Assembly: GCA_965205225.1 (NCBI GenBank)
Contig: CBDBFZ010000001.1
Span: 1-64,000, forward strand
Direction of reading: 5' to 3'
Source of the DNA: Litorimonas sp965205225
Lineage (GTDB): Bacteria > Pseudomonadota > Alphaproteobacteria > Caulobacterales > Maricaulaceae
DNA length: 64,000 nucleotides
Shown here: positions 1-9,654 of the stretch, one piece after another
Numbering within the stretch: the stretch's first letter is position 1
Layout of the letters: the number at the start of each line of letters is the position of its first letter
The notes under the pieces: generated by a model
The model's input: the letters and a program-made list of their open reading frames with translations, nothing else
The model's database searches: none
What the model was told of the DNA's origin: nothing
Made by a program: the position numbers and the translations under genes

Positions 1-559
1 TAAGGCCTTGCGCACTCACGCTGATCAAGAGTGGCTGATGATGGATGCCACAATTGTGCGGGCGCATGCCCAAGCGGCCGGGGCGCGGCATAAAAAAGGG
101 GGCCTGATGCCCACGCATTGGGGCGTTCCAGGGGGGGACGTTCCAAGGGCGGCCTGACGACAAAAATACATGGGCTGACAGATGCATTGGGTTTAGCTCT
201 GCGCCTGATAGCAACGGGCGGGCATTGTAGCGAAATGACGCAAGCCGCCGCCTTATTGGCAGGGTTTAAGGCGGATCATGTCTTGGCGGATAAGGGCTAT
301 GATGGCCGGTGCGTTATAGACGCGGTGAATGAGAGCGGGGCTATGCCCGTTATTCCGTCCCGGAAAAATGCGCGCAAGCCAAGGCAAACTGATATGGCTT
401 TGTATAAGGAACGTAATATTGTCGAGCGTTTCTTTGGCTATCTCAAACAGTTCCGGCGTGTGGCTACGCGATATGACAAGCATATCCAAAACTATATGGG
501 CTTCGTCTATATCGCAGCTATCAAAATCTGGCTCAAATGATTAATTCTTCACTACGACC
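1..559 (+). mobile_element. IS5-family (IS427-like) element, copy A, 5' part outside window
   Basis: This is the right part of an element found in five copies here (others at 11480-12340, 12850-13710, 28071-28917, 33804-34665). The window starts inside ORFA. The right end matches the other copies (terminal GTAGTGAAGAATT-type inverted repeat) and is followed by TA at 560-561. The seven-G run at 131-137 is the long form of a run that varies between copies. The element abuts the terminal repeat of an older IS5 relic. Confidence 0.9.
118..540 (+). CDS. IS427-like transposase, ORFB (DDE C-terminal half), copy A
   Basis: ORFB carries the second Asp (LADKGYDG) and the Glu of the DDE catalytic triad (ERNIVERFFGYLKQF), the latter within the conserved C-terminal block of IS5-family transposases. 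The first Asp (MMDATIVRAH) is in ORFA, which lies mostly before the window. The TTG at 118 is only the first possible start; ORFB is normally made as a frameshift fusion with ORFA, at or near the G run. Confidence 0.85.
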   Translation: MGRSRGGRSKGGLTTKIHGLTDALGLALRLIATGGHCSEMTQAAALLAGFKADHVLADKGYDGRCVIDAVNESGAMPVIPSRKNARKPRQTDMALYKERNIVERFFGYLKQFRRVATRYDKHIQNYMGFVYIAAIKIWLK

Positions 560-561
560 TA

Positions 562-1408
562 AGTTCAGGACTCATTAAATCCAATATGTGACGATGACTG
601 CGATTGTGATTGCGGCCATGAAGATGTCGGCCCGTCGATCATATCGTGTTGCAATGCGTCGCCAATCTTTGAGCCGCCCGAACATGGTTTCGACCTTATG
701 GCGTTGTTATATTGTATTTTACAGAATGAAGCGGGAGAGTTGCGCCCCTTTCGCGGTGGAATGCTGGCCGTGATACCTTTAGCCCTTAGCGCCGCACGAT
801 AATCATCAGAGTCATAGCCCTTATCACCGATCAGTGTGATGTCCGGCCCATCGGGCAGAACAGGATAAAGGATTTTCGCGCCAAGGTGGTCTGAGGTCTG
901 ACCCGTTGTTAGACATAGGGGATCGGACGGCCCATTCCATGCACACGGCGTGTAGTTTTGTGTTCAGGCCGCCTTTAGTGCGTCCGATGTGACGGGGAAG
1001 TATCCCCCTTTTAAGAGGCTTGACGCCGTGCGATGGGTTTTGAGGTAAGTGGCATCGATCATGAGTATATCTGGTGGGCCATTATCTGCCGTCAGATAGC
1101 TGAAAATCTTGTCGAAAACGCCCATCTCGGTCCAGCGACGGAAGCGGTTGTAAAGGGTCTTATGAGGCCCATACTCACAAGGGTGCATCCCGCCAACACA
1201 GACCATTTTTCAGAACAAAGATGATCCCGGAAATTACCTTGCGATCATCAACACGAGGCCGCACCATGCGCCAGCGGAAAGAAAGGCTCGATCTTCGACA
1301 TCTGCGCTTCAGACAACCAGAACAAATAAGGCATGGCAAAACTCCTTTGACACTCTGAATCACCATTCGCCTAAAACACAAATTAATAGGGCCTGTGCCT
1401 AAGCCTTG
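562..1408 (-). pseudogene. Degenerate IS5-family element (single-ORF type), relic 1
   Basis: The minus strand reads as a broken IS5 transposase. It starts near 1334 (MPYLFWLSEAQMSKIEP), continues with CWRDAP, YGPHKTLYNRFRRW and MIDATYLKTHRTASSL, and ends with a C-terminal block near 588-700 (LKDWRR-like, ATRYD-like). Several frameshifts separate these parts. Imperfect terminal repeats are visible as GTTCAGGACTCATTAAAT at about 563 and its relative AATTAATAGGGCCTGTGCC near 1400. It is immobile as read. Its right end cuts into a DUF2336 gene. Confidence 0.85.
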
Positions 1409-1411
1409 GAG

Positions 1412-2609
1412 TTGGAGCCTGCCAACAGGTCGATACCCCGACGGATACGGTGCGCCGTCAATTATCCAGACGTCTGGAGGATGCGATCGGTCTTCCTGCC
1501 TCCAAACTAACCCCGCAGGAGCGACATATGATCGGGTATGTTTTAGTTGAACCGCTCCGTTCGAACAGATGCCGATATTCTCGAAGCGGCGGCCAAACGC
1601 CTCGTCATGCTCAATGCAGCGCCGCGCATCATCCTCGTGATACTGGCTAAGGATGATATCAATATCGCCCGGCACATTCTGGAGAACTCTAAAAGCCTGA
1701 CCGATTCCGGTCGGATTCACATTGCCCGTAAGGTCAAGGGCGCACACTGAAAGGTCATGGCGCAGCGCCGCCACATCTCTGATGTTGTCGTTGATGTGCT
1801 TGTTGAATTCATGGAAGAATATGTCGTCGAGACCCCGTTAAAGAATAAGGGATCGAACCTGTCCGAGACGGCGACCCAGCGCATCCTGACTATTTCTCGA
1901 TCCCATCAACCCTATATCGAACTTCTTGTCAGGCGCGATGAGCTGCGGCCCAGTCATGGCTTGACCATGTATTGGTGGGTCGCCACATCTAATCGTCACC
2001 GGATCCTGCAGCGCTTCGCCGTCACGCGTCATGTTCTTCAGGACAGTATGACGACCTCTATCCATTAGCGGCGCAGTATGGATGGCAGGATGCAGGCATG
2101 CGTAAGGCCCTGCAGTTCATCGAGCAGCGACGTCAGCGCAACCGCGGCGCGGTTGAACGCTCCCCCTATGACAGTCTTGCATAGGTGATCGAAGACATTG
2201 CATGCACGGGTTTGACCTGTAAAATCACGGAAGAAATTTCCTATATGGCTGGCATCAAACCGGCAACAGGCGCGTAAATTCTGACAGATAAAGGCGGACA
2301 ACCAAATGCCATTTTCTGCAAAGCCCCAGGCCTGAAGCGCATCACATGAAATTGCTCTGGCGCGGGTTGAGTCGCTCGGTTGAGTCGGAGGACGGACAAC
2401 CAGATCCAGTCTTTGCGCGAGCGCTGGAGACCTATGACTCGATTTCCACGGACAAGGCCCAGACAGTTTTGCGCTATTGGAACTGGTCACCGACCGCGTC
2501 GCTCAATCCTGAAGTCCTGAAATATATCCAGAACGGAGTTATTTCGCGGGAAGAGGATTTCGGCGCCGCCACCATCACAGCGGCTTTGATCTTTCCTCAC
2601 AGAGAGTAA
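1412..2609 (+). pseudogene. DUF2336 protein, pseudogene
   Basis: Pieces of one protein appear in successive frames: RRQLSRRLEDAIG near 1450, RTDADILEAAAKRL and AAPRIILVILAKDD at 1560-1680, LRPSHGLTMYWWVA near 1950, and a C-terminal block with DKAQTVLRYWNW near 2450-2490. The order and motifs resemble DUF2336 proteins of alphaproteobacteria, which are HEAT-like repeat proteins of unknown function. There are several frameshifts and in-frame stops, and the 5' end is cut off by the IS5 relic. I am fairly sure of the family; no function can be claimed. Confidence 0.7.
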
Positions 2610-2709
2610 ATGTCTAGTGATTGAGATGCACCACGTCGAGACACCGGCATAGGTCGATACAGAAAACCTAGACCGAAAGCTGGGTTTAGCATTTTGAATC
2701 TACACGACG

Positions 2710-4230
2710 CTATTCAGATGTCACGCGCACATAAAGCGCATCATAATCGTCCTTGAACCGCATACACTCTTCATCATCCAGCGCAAACTCACCGCCCGCA
2801 AAGACGATATTGTCATATTCGAGCTTGATCTTCGAGTAGCAGAGCTCTCGCTCGACATTCTTCTCGAATTCACAGCGACGCTCAACTGCGTCTCGTTCTT
2901 CAGACAGGAATTTAAGCCATTTGCGCGCGTTGCGTGATTCACGCGACCCGGTTGGGACTTTCCTGAAAGCCTCAATGGCCTGGGCGCGGATCCGGGTGAT
3001 GGGCGCATTGTTCATCTCGGCCTCTGTCATGGAACAGTCCAGCCGCGGCGCAGTCTGCGTCGAATCGTAAATACAATTCGCGACCTGCATCCAGGACTTA
3101 CCGGCATCATATCCGCGATCAATCGCGCTCCGGAAAGAACTCTCGGCCTGACCGCAATCCCCCTCATTGAAATAGGCTTCGCCCAGCGCCGCATAAAGCT
3201 TGGCCGAATTGGATTGCTTGGCAGCTTCCTCGAGGATCGGGATCGCTTTTTTATACTCACGGGCCGTACGGTAATATTTTGACAGCTCTTCCAGATTTTC
3301 TGGCGAACGACGGACGCGGCCACTCTTCATTTCACGTTCGAGAATTTGAGCCGCCTGATAGGGCATTTCATAGAAAGAATAGTACTGAATGATCTTCTTG
3401 ATCTCGTTTTCGTCGGTCAGCGCACCGCCCAGATAGAGCATCTTGTTGACTTCGAAAGCATCCTGTTCACGGCCCCCATTGCCGAGCATTGATGCCCACG
3501 TATTCCAGAGCGTCTGGTCACCGGGCCATTTCTGGATCATCTGTTTGACGATGTCAGCCTGACGTCCCGTCATGTTCAGATTATTGTAGAGGAAGTTCAA
3601 CAGATCAAAGTGCTTGCGCTCCTTGGGACTTGCACGGTTGAACCATTTCTCGGCCCAGGGCAGCGCGCGGCGATAATCTTCAGCTTCGATCCACGCCTGA
3701 ACCAGATAGCCGACATAGGCTGGTTTTTCCTGTCCGCCTTGGGACAGATAGTTCTCGAGCGCCGTAGCGCCTTCGCGGTATTGACCGTTCGCGATCATCA
3801 ATTGCGCGATAACGACCTTAATATCATCCACTTCTTTCGGGAGCAGACCACCTGCATTAATGGCATCCTGGAAGGCGCGCAGTGCAGCGGCTATGTTGCC
3901 AACATCATTATAGGTTTGACCCAGTATCTGATAGATTGTCGACCGCTCATACGGATTGAGCGGTTTACCGGAGTTTATCAATGTATTGAGAACATTGATA
4001 GCACCCTGCGAATTCTCTGCATTTATCATCTGCAGCGCTTCGTTCACTTTCTCGCCCCCTTTGGTGGAGAACTGACGGCCTTCTATAGGCGCAGCGTCAT
4101 CATCCTGCGCATAGGCCACGTCCACCGTCACCGGCGCAATCAAACCAACGCAGGCGATTGCAAACAGGCTGGCCCCCAAGAATCTAGCGCTTCTGGACTT
4201 GAGGCTTAGCAAACTCGGACGAATAGTCAT
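2710..4230 (-). CDS. Periplasmic TPR-repeat protein of the Ton operon
   Basis: A 506-residue exported protein, last gene of the Ton operon. Residues 1-42 form a signal peptide ending AYAQ. The rest is helical with recurring TPR-like units (YQILGQTYNDVGN, YAALGEAYFNEGDCGQA, and others). The C-terminus has four or more Cys residues, possibly disulphide-forming in the periplasm. TPR proteins often close TonB/ExbB/ExbD/DUF3450 operons and are thought to scaffold periplasmic parts of the complex; that role is inference here. It lies 154 bp downstream of tonB, and a weak hairpin may follow near 2665-2690. Confidence 0.8.
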   Translation of the reverse strand: MTIRPSLLSLKSRSARFLGASLFAIACVGLIAPVTVDVAYAQDDDAAPIEGRQFSTKGGEKVNEALQMINAENSQGAINVLNTLINSGKPLNPYERSTIYQILGQTYNDVGNIAAALRAFQDAINAGGLLPKEVDDIKVVIAQLMIANGQYREGATALENYLSQGGQEKPAYVGYLVQAWIEAEDYRRALPWAEKWFNRASPKERKHFDLLNFLYNNLNMTGRQADIVKQMIQKWPGDQTLWNTWASMLGNGGREQDAFEVNKMLYLGGALTDENEIKKIIQYYSFYEMPYQAAQILEREMKSGRVRRSPENLEELSKYYRTAREYKKAIPILEEAAKQSNSAKLYAALGEAYFNEGDCGQAESSFRSAIDRGYDAGKSWMQVANCIYDSTQTAPRLDCSMTEAEMNNAPITRIRAQAIEAFRKVPTGSRESRNARKWLKFLSEERDAVERRCEFEKNVERELCYSKIKLEYDNIVFAGGEFALDDEECMRFKDDYDALYVRVTSE

Positions 4231-4384
4231 GAACGTCTCCCATAATCTTAGTATGGCGGTGATTCCAGCAGATTTTACCCACCGCCGTTAGGCCATGAGG
4301 CCATTTTGATGTCGGAGCCGAGACAGACCCGGTTCGACAGGGCGAGAATGGAATACCGTTCACACCCAAATATTGTCAGCCAGC

Positions 4385-5008
4385 CTATTCGGGAATGACA
4401 TTCCCGCGATCATCGGAGAGCTGGAACGTAATTCTGGATTCGACCCCGGATCGACCGACTGGACGACCGTCCTGAATTTTAGGGTTATACTTCCACTTCT
4501 GGACGGACCTGATTGTTGGGCGTTCGAACAGCGACTGAGTGCAGTAGGTCGCAACAACATCGAAAGGCGCACCATCAGGGCTCACATTGAAGCGAACCTT
4601 ACAATGGCCGGATTTTTCAGCGCGCGGCGGCATGTTCGGAGGAATCCGAACCAGTGGTTGAGCGTCACGATCCGATACGGTGATCTGGAATTGTGACCGG
4701 TCAATTTTCGGAGGTTCAAATTCGGGAACAGCCCCTTCCAGTGACGCGATAGGCTCAGCCGGGCGGTCAGCTTTCTGACGTTCAATCTGGGGCGGAGGCG
4801 GTGGTGTTTCGATTTTCTTGATCTCTGTAATTTTCGTTTCGCGTTCGAGTAATTTCAGATCCTCAACCTGCGGGTTGATTTCAAACGCCTGCAGATCAAG
4901 CTTATCCTGAGGTTTGAACTCCTCGGAAATCAGGCTCATCATCAATACAAAGAGGAAGACCGTAACGATCGCCGCAGGGACAATGGCAAACCAGCGTAAA
5001 AAACCCAT
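4385..5008 (-). CDS. tonB: TonB-family energy transducer
   Basis: A 207-residue protein with one N-terminal membrane segment (about residues 8-28), a short Pro-rich stretch (TPPPPPQIERQ near 70-80), and a C-terminal TonB domain (about 120-200: GHCKVRFNVSPDG, SVQKWKYNP, ESRITFQL). TonB spans the periplasm and passes proton-motive energy from ExbB/ExbD to outer-membrane receptors. The linker is short compared with E. coli TonB, as is common in TonB2-type systems. The 15-bp gap to the upstream exbD supports co-transcription. Confidence 0.92.
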   Translation of the reverse strand: MGFLRWFAIVPAAIVTVFLFVLMMSLISEEFKPQDKLDLQAFEINPQVEDLKLLERETKITEIKKIETPPPPPQIERQKADRPAEPIASLEGAVPEFEPPKIDRSQFQITVSDRDAQPLVRIPPNMPPRAEKSGHCKVRFNVSPDGAPFDVVATYCTQSLFERPTIRSVQKWKYNPKIQDGRPVGRSGVESRITFQLSDDRGNVIPE

Positions 5009-5023
5009 GGTGGCCTATCCTTC

Positions 5024-5419
5024 CTATTCGGTTCCGACTCGGGTCGTCACACCCAAGTCCTGGAACAATTCCTGAATGCCCATGACCGTTCCGACATCCG
5101 CGTCACGGTCCGCTTGAATGATGGCATTCGCTTTCGGTGTCTCATCGCGAAGCGCTGTGAGAATCGGGCGAATCTCACCAACCTTGTAAGATCGCTTGTC
5201 GATCCAGACGTTAGACGCACTGTCCACGGCAACCAGAATGGTCGGGTTCCAGGCAACATCCGTCGTGGCTTCGGGCTTGAATGGTTCAAGTCCGGGCGTT
5301 TTCACGAAAACAGAGGTCACGATGAAGAAAATCAGGAGGATGAAGACGACGTCGAGCATCGGCGTCATGTTCAGTTCCGTACCTTTGTCTTCAATAACTG
5401 TGCGAGAGCGTCGGGCCAT
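5024..5419 (-). CDS. exbD: ExbD-type biopolymer transport protein (second copy)
   Basis: 131 residues. After a basic cytoplasmic tail comes the ExbD signature LNMTPMLDVVFILLIFFIV, with the membrane Asp (in MLD) that carries protons, then a periplasmic domain ending in the ELFQDLGVTTRV block. It is the second of two adjacent exbD genes; two different ExbD proteins may form a heterodimer within the ExbB pentamer, as proposed for other systems. Spacing is 76 bp from the first exbD and 15 bp to tonB. Confidence 0.92.
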   Translation of the reverse strand: MARRSRTVIEDKGTELNMTPMLDVVFILLIFFIVTSVFVKTPGLEPFKPEATTDVAWNPTILVAVDSASNVWIDKRSYKVGEIRPILTALRDETPKANAIIQADRDADVGTVMGIQELFQDLGVTTRVGTE

Positions 5420-5495
5420 ATTGTTACCTTATATCATTTCCGGAGTAGTATGACAAGCGGGCATTTCAAATGATCGTCCGCCCTCCCAAGCAGCG

Positions 5496-5915
5496 CTAAG
5501 CAGCGTCTTCAACAACTTCGATCTTGGATTGCATGCCGCGTCCATCGAGCCCGTCTTTCAACTGAACGAGAATGTTGTGCTTCGCATCCGGATGGAAGCG
5601 CAGGATGACCGATGCACCGGGTTTGTCAGCCAGTTGGCGTTCGATACGGGCCAATACACCCCCGCAGGTCGACCGCAACGAATCGACTGAACACTGACTG
5701 TTTTCATCGACATAGACGGTGATGGCCGACGGACTGTTGGGTGGCGGAGGCTGATCTTCCGGCGGAGGCGCAGGCTGGGTTATATCCAGTCCGGTCTCGT
5801 CAAGAAAAACAGCGGTCACAATGAAGAAGATCAACATAATGAACACGATGTCGAGCATCGGTGTCATATCGACATCGGCTTCATCGTCATTACTGCGGCG
5901 GCGGGCGCGTCTCAT
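5496..5915 (-). CDS. exbD: ExbD-type biopolymer transport protein (first copy)
   Basis: 139 residues with an Arg-rich N-terminus, then VDMTPMLDIVFIMLIFFIV carrying the conserved proton-path Asp. A Pro-rich linker (PAPPPEDQPPPPN, about 51-63) follows, unlike the second ExbD. The periplasmic domain has two Cys residues (ENSQCSVDSLRSTCGG) that may form a disulphide. The gene starts 12 bp after exbB ends, so the two are surely co-transcribed. Confidence 0.92.
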   Translation of the reverse strand: MRRARRRSNDDEADVDMTPMLDIVFIMLIFFIVTAVFLDETGLDITQPAPPPEDQPPPPNSPSAITVYVDENSQCSVDSLRSTCGGVLARIERQLADKPGASVILRFHPDAKHNILVQLKDGLDGRGMQSKIEVVEDAA

Positions 5916-5927
5916 GGACAGAGCCTC

Positions 5928-6455
5928 CTAGTAGATGCCGTGGTCGACGACGAGTTCGTCGGCAAACCGGGCGGTTTCGCGCACGCTCCAGCGCGGCAGA
6001 ACAGTCGAGAAATAAAGACCTGACAGAGCGGCCATCATGCCGGCCATGGTCGGAATAGTTGCGCGGAAGACACCACCAGCCATCAGACGAGCTGAACTGG
6101 ATCCGGAATAGGCCAAGACGTCAAACACATCGATCATACCCGTAACGGTCCCGAGCAGACCCAGCAGTGGTGCCAGCGCAACTAGGGTCTTGATGATGGA
6201 AACGTTGGAAATCGTGCGTTCCTTGACATGACTGATCATCTCATCGCGGATCGCAAGAGCGCGCCATGATGACCGGTCAGTCCGGACCTCCCATTCGGAT
6301 TTAAGCCGGTTCTTCATCGGCTTGTGAGCCAACATATAGTAGGCGATCCGTTCAAGAATGAAGGTCCACATCGCGAAAATAACGATCGCGATCGGTACGA
6401 GGACGGGACCGCCCTGCTGTAGGAAGCTTTGAAGGCCGCCGATGATATTGCCCAT
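5928..6455 (-). CDS. exbB: MotA/TolQ/ExbB proton channel protein
   Basis: A 175-residue ExbB with three membrane helices. The channel motif IKTLVALAPLLGLLGTVTGMIDVF and the following ATIPTMAGMMAALSGLYFS are clear. It forms the inner-membrane motor ring with the ExbD proteins. It is smaller than E. coli ExbB (244 aa) and matches the short ExbB usually found beside a large TtpC-type ExbB, which is the upstream gene here. Confidence 0.92.
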   Translation of the reverse strand: MGNIIGGLQSFLQQGGPVLVPIAIVIFAMWTFILERIAYYMLAHKPMKNRLKSEWEVRTDRSSWRALAIRDEMISHVKERTISNVSIIKTLVALAPLLGLLGTVTGMIDVFDVLAYSGSSSARLMAGGVFRATIPTMAGMMAALSGLYFSTVLPRWSVRETARFADELVVDHGIY

Positions 6456-6553
6456 TGGGTCGTCCTTTCGGGGTCAGGTGGAAGAGCAAAGGAGCAAGGA
6501 CCCCGCCACCGGTTTAACCGTAGGTCCGCGCACGGTGCGCAGACCTACTCAAG

Positions 6554-7948
6554 CTAGATTTTTATCACCGGAGCAACACCTGCGCTGCGCGATTCAACGT
6601 GGCGAGCCACGATACCGGCAGATTGCTCTTCCAGTGTCGACTGGACAGAGCGCGCCAGAGAAGCGGCAAAGCTGTGTATGATCAGCAGCGGGATCGCAAC
6701 GATCAGGCCAAGCATGGTCGTCACGAGGGCCACGGAAATACCGCCAGCCATCAGCTGTGGGTCACCCGCACCATAGATCATCATGGCTTGGAAGGTCTGG
6801 ATCATACCGGTCACGGTACCCAGCAGACCCATGAGCGGTGCGATACCGGCGATCAGCTTGATGAAGTTCAGACCGAATTCCAATTTCGGGCTTTCCTGAA
6901 GAATAGCCTCGTCCAGTTTCAGCTCAACTGTATCGGCGTCCGCATTGCGAGCGCCTTCATAAGCCAGCATGATGCGGCCAAGAGCGTTGGATCTAGACGG
7001 CTGAGACTTCCGCTTCTGACCAGCAACCGCCATGCGGATGAGGAACAGACGAACGATCAGAAGGAGACCAAAAACGGCGGTAATCGCGCCCAGCAACATG
7101 ATGATGTTACCGATGATACCGCCCTGTTGTGCCCGTTCCCATGGACCAGGGCGCAGATCGAACGTTTTGAGTAATTCGCCCCGAGTCGGGTCAATCGGCG
7201 CGTAAACAACCTCACCGGCCTCAGCATTCAAGACGCGGTCAGCGGCAGACTGAATGATGCCGCCGGGTTGTGCCGGAAGCAGAGACAGGAGCGGCAGATC
7301 TTCGCCGTCGGAAGTCGGCGGATTATACTGAAGGAATTGACCGCCATCATTGGTGAAGGCGACAAATGGACCAACCCGCGTCACAGCCGTCTGACCATCA
7401 ATACCGGCAACCTTTTCCGTAAAGTTATCAACTTCACGCTGTTGAGTGATTTCTTCCAGCATGGTCCGCCAGATCGCATTGAGATCAGAGGTGGACGGCA
7501 AGGCATCAGATTCGGCGACGCGGCCCAAAACTGCTGTCCGGTTTGGCATTTGTGCCGTGATCAGTGAGCGATCCAGCATAGATTTGAACTCACCGGCCAT
7601 CGACCGTGCGAGACCAAACACTTCACCGAATTCACCCTGAGCGGCTGTTAGCTCACCCTTAAGGGCATCAATCCGATTCTGATTGGCAGAGAAGGTCGTT
7701 TCGACCCGGCGCGCTTGAGCTTCAAGCTGAGCCAGTTCGGCACGCGCACGGCGCAGCTCTTCTGTTTGCTGCGATGCGTTGGATTCGAATTCTCGAACCC
7801 GTTGTGTGTTGATCCGTTCCTGCTCGGCCGCATTTGCACGGAGTTGATTAACCAGTTCCGGGATAGTGTTGATTTGCGCGAATGCCGGAGTAGCAACGAG
7901 GAGGGCCAAACCCATCAGGGCGGCCATGGCGGATTTATAGAACTTCAT
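6554..7948 (-). CDS. Large MotA/TolQ/ExbB protein with periplasmic coiled coil (TtpC-like)
   Basis: 464 residues. A signal-like segment (1-25, ending TPAFAQ) is followed by a long coiled coil (about 40-110, heptad-rich with RRARAELAQLEAQARR). A mixed periplasmic region comes next, then a membrane helix (about 285-310) and a C-terminal ExbB domain (about 340-450, with LIAGIAPLMGLLGTVTGMIQTF). This architecture matches TtpC, needed for TonB2-dependent uptake in Vibrio. The N-terminal domain probably contacts the DUF3450 proteins encoded just upstream; that contact is inference. Confidence 0.88.
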   Translation of the reverse strand: MKFYKSAMAALMGLALLVATPAFAQINTIPELVNQLRANAAEQERINTQRVREFESNASQQTEELRRARAELAQLEAQARRVETTFSANQNRIDALKGELTAAQGEFGEVFGLARSMAGEFKSMLDRSLITAQMPNRTAVLGRVAESDALPSTSDLNAIWRTMLEEITQQREVDNFTEKVAGIDGQTAVTRVGPFVAFTNDGGQFLQYNPPTSDGEDLPLLSLLPAQPGGIIQSAADRVLNAEAGEVVYAPIDPTRGELLKTFDLRPGPWERAQQGGIIGNIIMLLGAITAVFGLLLIVRLFLIRMAVAGQKRKSQPSRSNALGRIMLAYEGARNADADTVELKLDEAILQESPKLEFGLNFIKLIAGIAPLMGLLGTVTGMIQTFQAMMIYGAGDPQLMAGGISVALVTTMLGLIVAIPLLIIHSFAASLARSVQSTLEEQSAGIVARHVESRSAGVAPVIKI

Positions 7949-7968
7949 GATCTTGTCTTCCCTGTTAA

Positions 7969-8739
7969 CTAGTTGGCAGTCGTGATTGGTGCGTAGATGA
8001 CTTCTGGTGCAGCCTGTTCACGGGCAACGCGGATTGTTTGACGGATCTGGCGAGAATCGATATCGTCGAGCGGCATCCAGCCACCCGCTCCCATGTCGTA
8101 GCGCTTGGCAGAGCCATCACGCTTATCTACAAAGATGAATGAGGTCCGGCCAAAGCGGATGAAATCAACAACATTGCCCGGCTCTTCCGGGTGGACACCC
8201 TCATAGCTTTCCGTTGAGTAACCGTAGGTCGCTTCAATCTTGTAAGCGTTGAGAACCTGACGATATTGCTCCGCCGGAGAAACGCTTGGATTAGCCAACG
8301 CGCTCTGTACTCGCGAAACCCGCGCCAGACGTTCAGCCACCCTGAAGGGCACATCGGCTTTGATTGCGTCTTCAAGCGCAACCGTCATACGCAGCATCAT
8401 CGGGCTAATGCCCTGCTTGATCTGCTCAACCGTCCCAAGCTGGTTGCGAACCGAATTGATTTCCGAGGCTTGGCTATCGAGAAAGATCTGCTGCTGCTTG
8501 ACAAACAATTTCGTATTGTCGAGCTGTTGTAGAACCGCGCGATATTCGCGAACGGCAGAGCCGGCGGCATCATCAGCTTCTTCGATCTGACGCTGGGCTG
8601 CTGCAGAGGCTGCAGATGATTGGCGCGCGGCGGATAGAGCGGTTTCAAGCTGGGCTTGAGCCGGCAGCGCTGCTGTCAGAGCTATGGCTCCGGCGGCCCA
8701 GGTGAGCCAGGCTCGCTTGGCGTTGGATGTTATCAGCAT
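7969..8739 (-). CDS. DUF3450 periplasmic protein (second copy)
   Basis: 256 residues from the ATG at 8739, chosen over 8763 because GGAAGGA sits 5 nt ahead and a normal signal peptide follows (MLITSNAKRAWLTWAAG, cleavage near AQAQ). A coiled coil (about 40-110) leads to a domain with FRVAERLARVSRVQ and, near the end, a repeated-family block (VDFIRFGRTSFIFVDKRDG). DUF3450 genes regularly precede ttpC/exbB/exbD/tonB and probably form part of the energised periplasmic assembly. It is a diverged paralogue of the next gene upstream; both keep the PFR.ERR/FGR blocks. Confidence 0.88.
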   Translation of the reverse strand: MLITSNAKRAWLTWAAGAIALTAALPAQAQLETALSAARQSSAASAAAQRQIEEADDAAGSAVREYRAVLQQLDNTKLFVKQQQIFLDSQASEINSVRNQLGTVEQIKQGISPMMLRMTVALEDAIKADVPFRVAERLARVSRVQSALANPSVSPAEQYRQVLNAYKIEATYGYSTESYEGVHPEEPGNVVDFIRFGRTSFIFVDKRDGSAKRYDMGAGGWMPLDDIDSRQIRQTIRVAREQAAPEVIYAPITTAN

Positions 8740-8799
8740 GGTTTCCTTCCAGGTCTGGTTCATGTCGTTTTCCCGTATCTTATTTCGTTTGGCGATCGC

Positions 8800-9654
8800 T
8801 TAGCTAGCATCAGCCCCACCTTCGCCAATCTGGATCGGCGCAGTCATGGTTCCAATGGCGCTTTCACCACGCGTTATACGCACATTCTGACGAAGACCCA
8901 GAAGTTCTGAGTTCGAGAGTGCGTCCCACTGCTTCATATCTTCATTGTACCGATAGCCTTCTGAACTATCGCGCTCCAGATAGAGCAGAGCGAGACGTCC
9001 GAAGTGAATATAATTGCCATCATATAGCTGAGACTGAAGATCTTCGATTTCTGCACCGGAGGCGAGCGCCTTACGTTGCTCTTTGTTCAAGTCGCAGACA
9101 GGTGAGTCAGTATCGGCTTTACACGCCGCAAAACGATTGCCTTGACGCTCAGGAATCGGGCTAACCCCGGTATAGGATCCAACCTGAAGACCATAACCGG
9201 CTTCAAGACCATAAAGCTCCATCGCGCGGCGGTAGACGTCACTGACCCGAACTTCGTCAGATTGCAGATCTGCGCGCAGATCATCCAGCAGACCAAAGCG
9301 CCGCTCTATCCGGAACGGCAAATCGGCAACCATAACCTTTTCCAGCTCGGTCACCATTTCGCGAACTACCGGCAGCAAGTCTTCGCTCGCGCTACCTTCA
9401 ATGGCCAGCGCTATGCGTGCGGCAAGCGCATCAATCTCTTCCTGCTGCTGCTGTAGATAGAAGGTACGCTGCGCGATATTCAGACGGCGGTCCGTAATTT
9501 CCTGCAGAACGGATTTATATTGAGTGGAAAGGGATTGCACAGTCGGGGATTGATCCTGCGACAGGGCCTGATCAACCGGAAGTGCGCCCAAAGCGACACC
9601 TAAGCAAGCAGCCATACACAAGGCAAGCTGCCGGGCAGGTAGGGTTAGCACCAT
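8800..9654 (-). CDS. DUF3450 periplasmic protein (first copy), first gene of the Ton operon
   Basis: 284 residues with a signal peptide (1-33, ending ALSQ), a coiled coil (about 40-90, TFYLQQQQEEIDALAARI), and the DUF3450 core: LPFRIERRFGLLDDLRAD, AMELYGLEAGYGLQVGSYTG and YIHFGRLALLYLERDSSEGY. Compared with the second copy it has an insert with two Cys (CKADTDSPVCDLN near 178-190). It heads the operon, so the promoter should lie in 9655-9900, but I could not identify a convincing Fur box there. Confidence 0.88.
   Translation of the reverse strand: MVLTLPARQLALCMAACLGVALGALPVDQALSQDQSPTVQSLSTQYKSVLQEITDRRLNIAQRTFYLQQQQEEIDALAARIALAIEGSASEDLLPVVREMVTELEKVMVADLPFRIERRFGLLDDLRADLQSDEVRVSDVYRRAMELYGLEAGYGLQVGSYTGVSPIPERQGNRFAACKADTDSPVCDLNKEQRKALASGAEIEDLQSQLYDGNYIHFGRLALLYLERDSSEGYRYNEDMKQWDALSNSELLGLRQNVRITRGESAIGTMTAPIQIGEGGADAS

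Noticed and set aside
3610..4209. 199-codon plus-strand frame opposite the TPR gene
   Set aside because: Antisense to an intact exported TPR protein with a proper signal peptide; no independent evidence.
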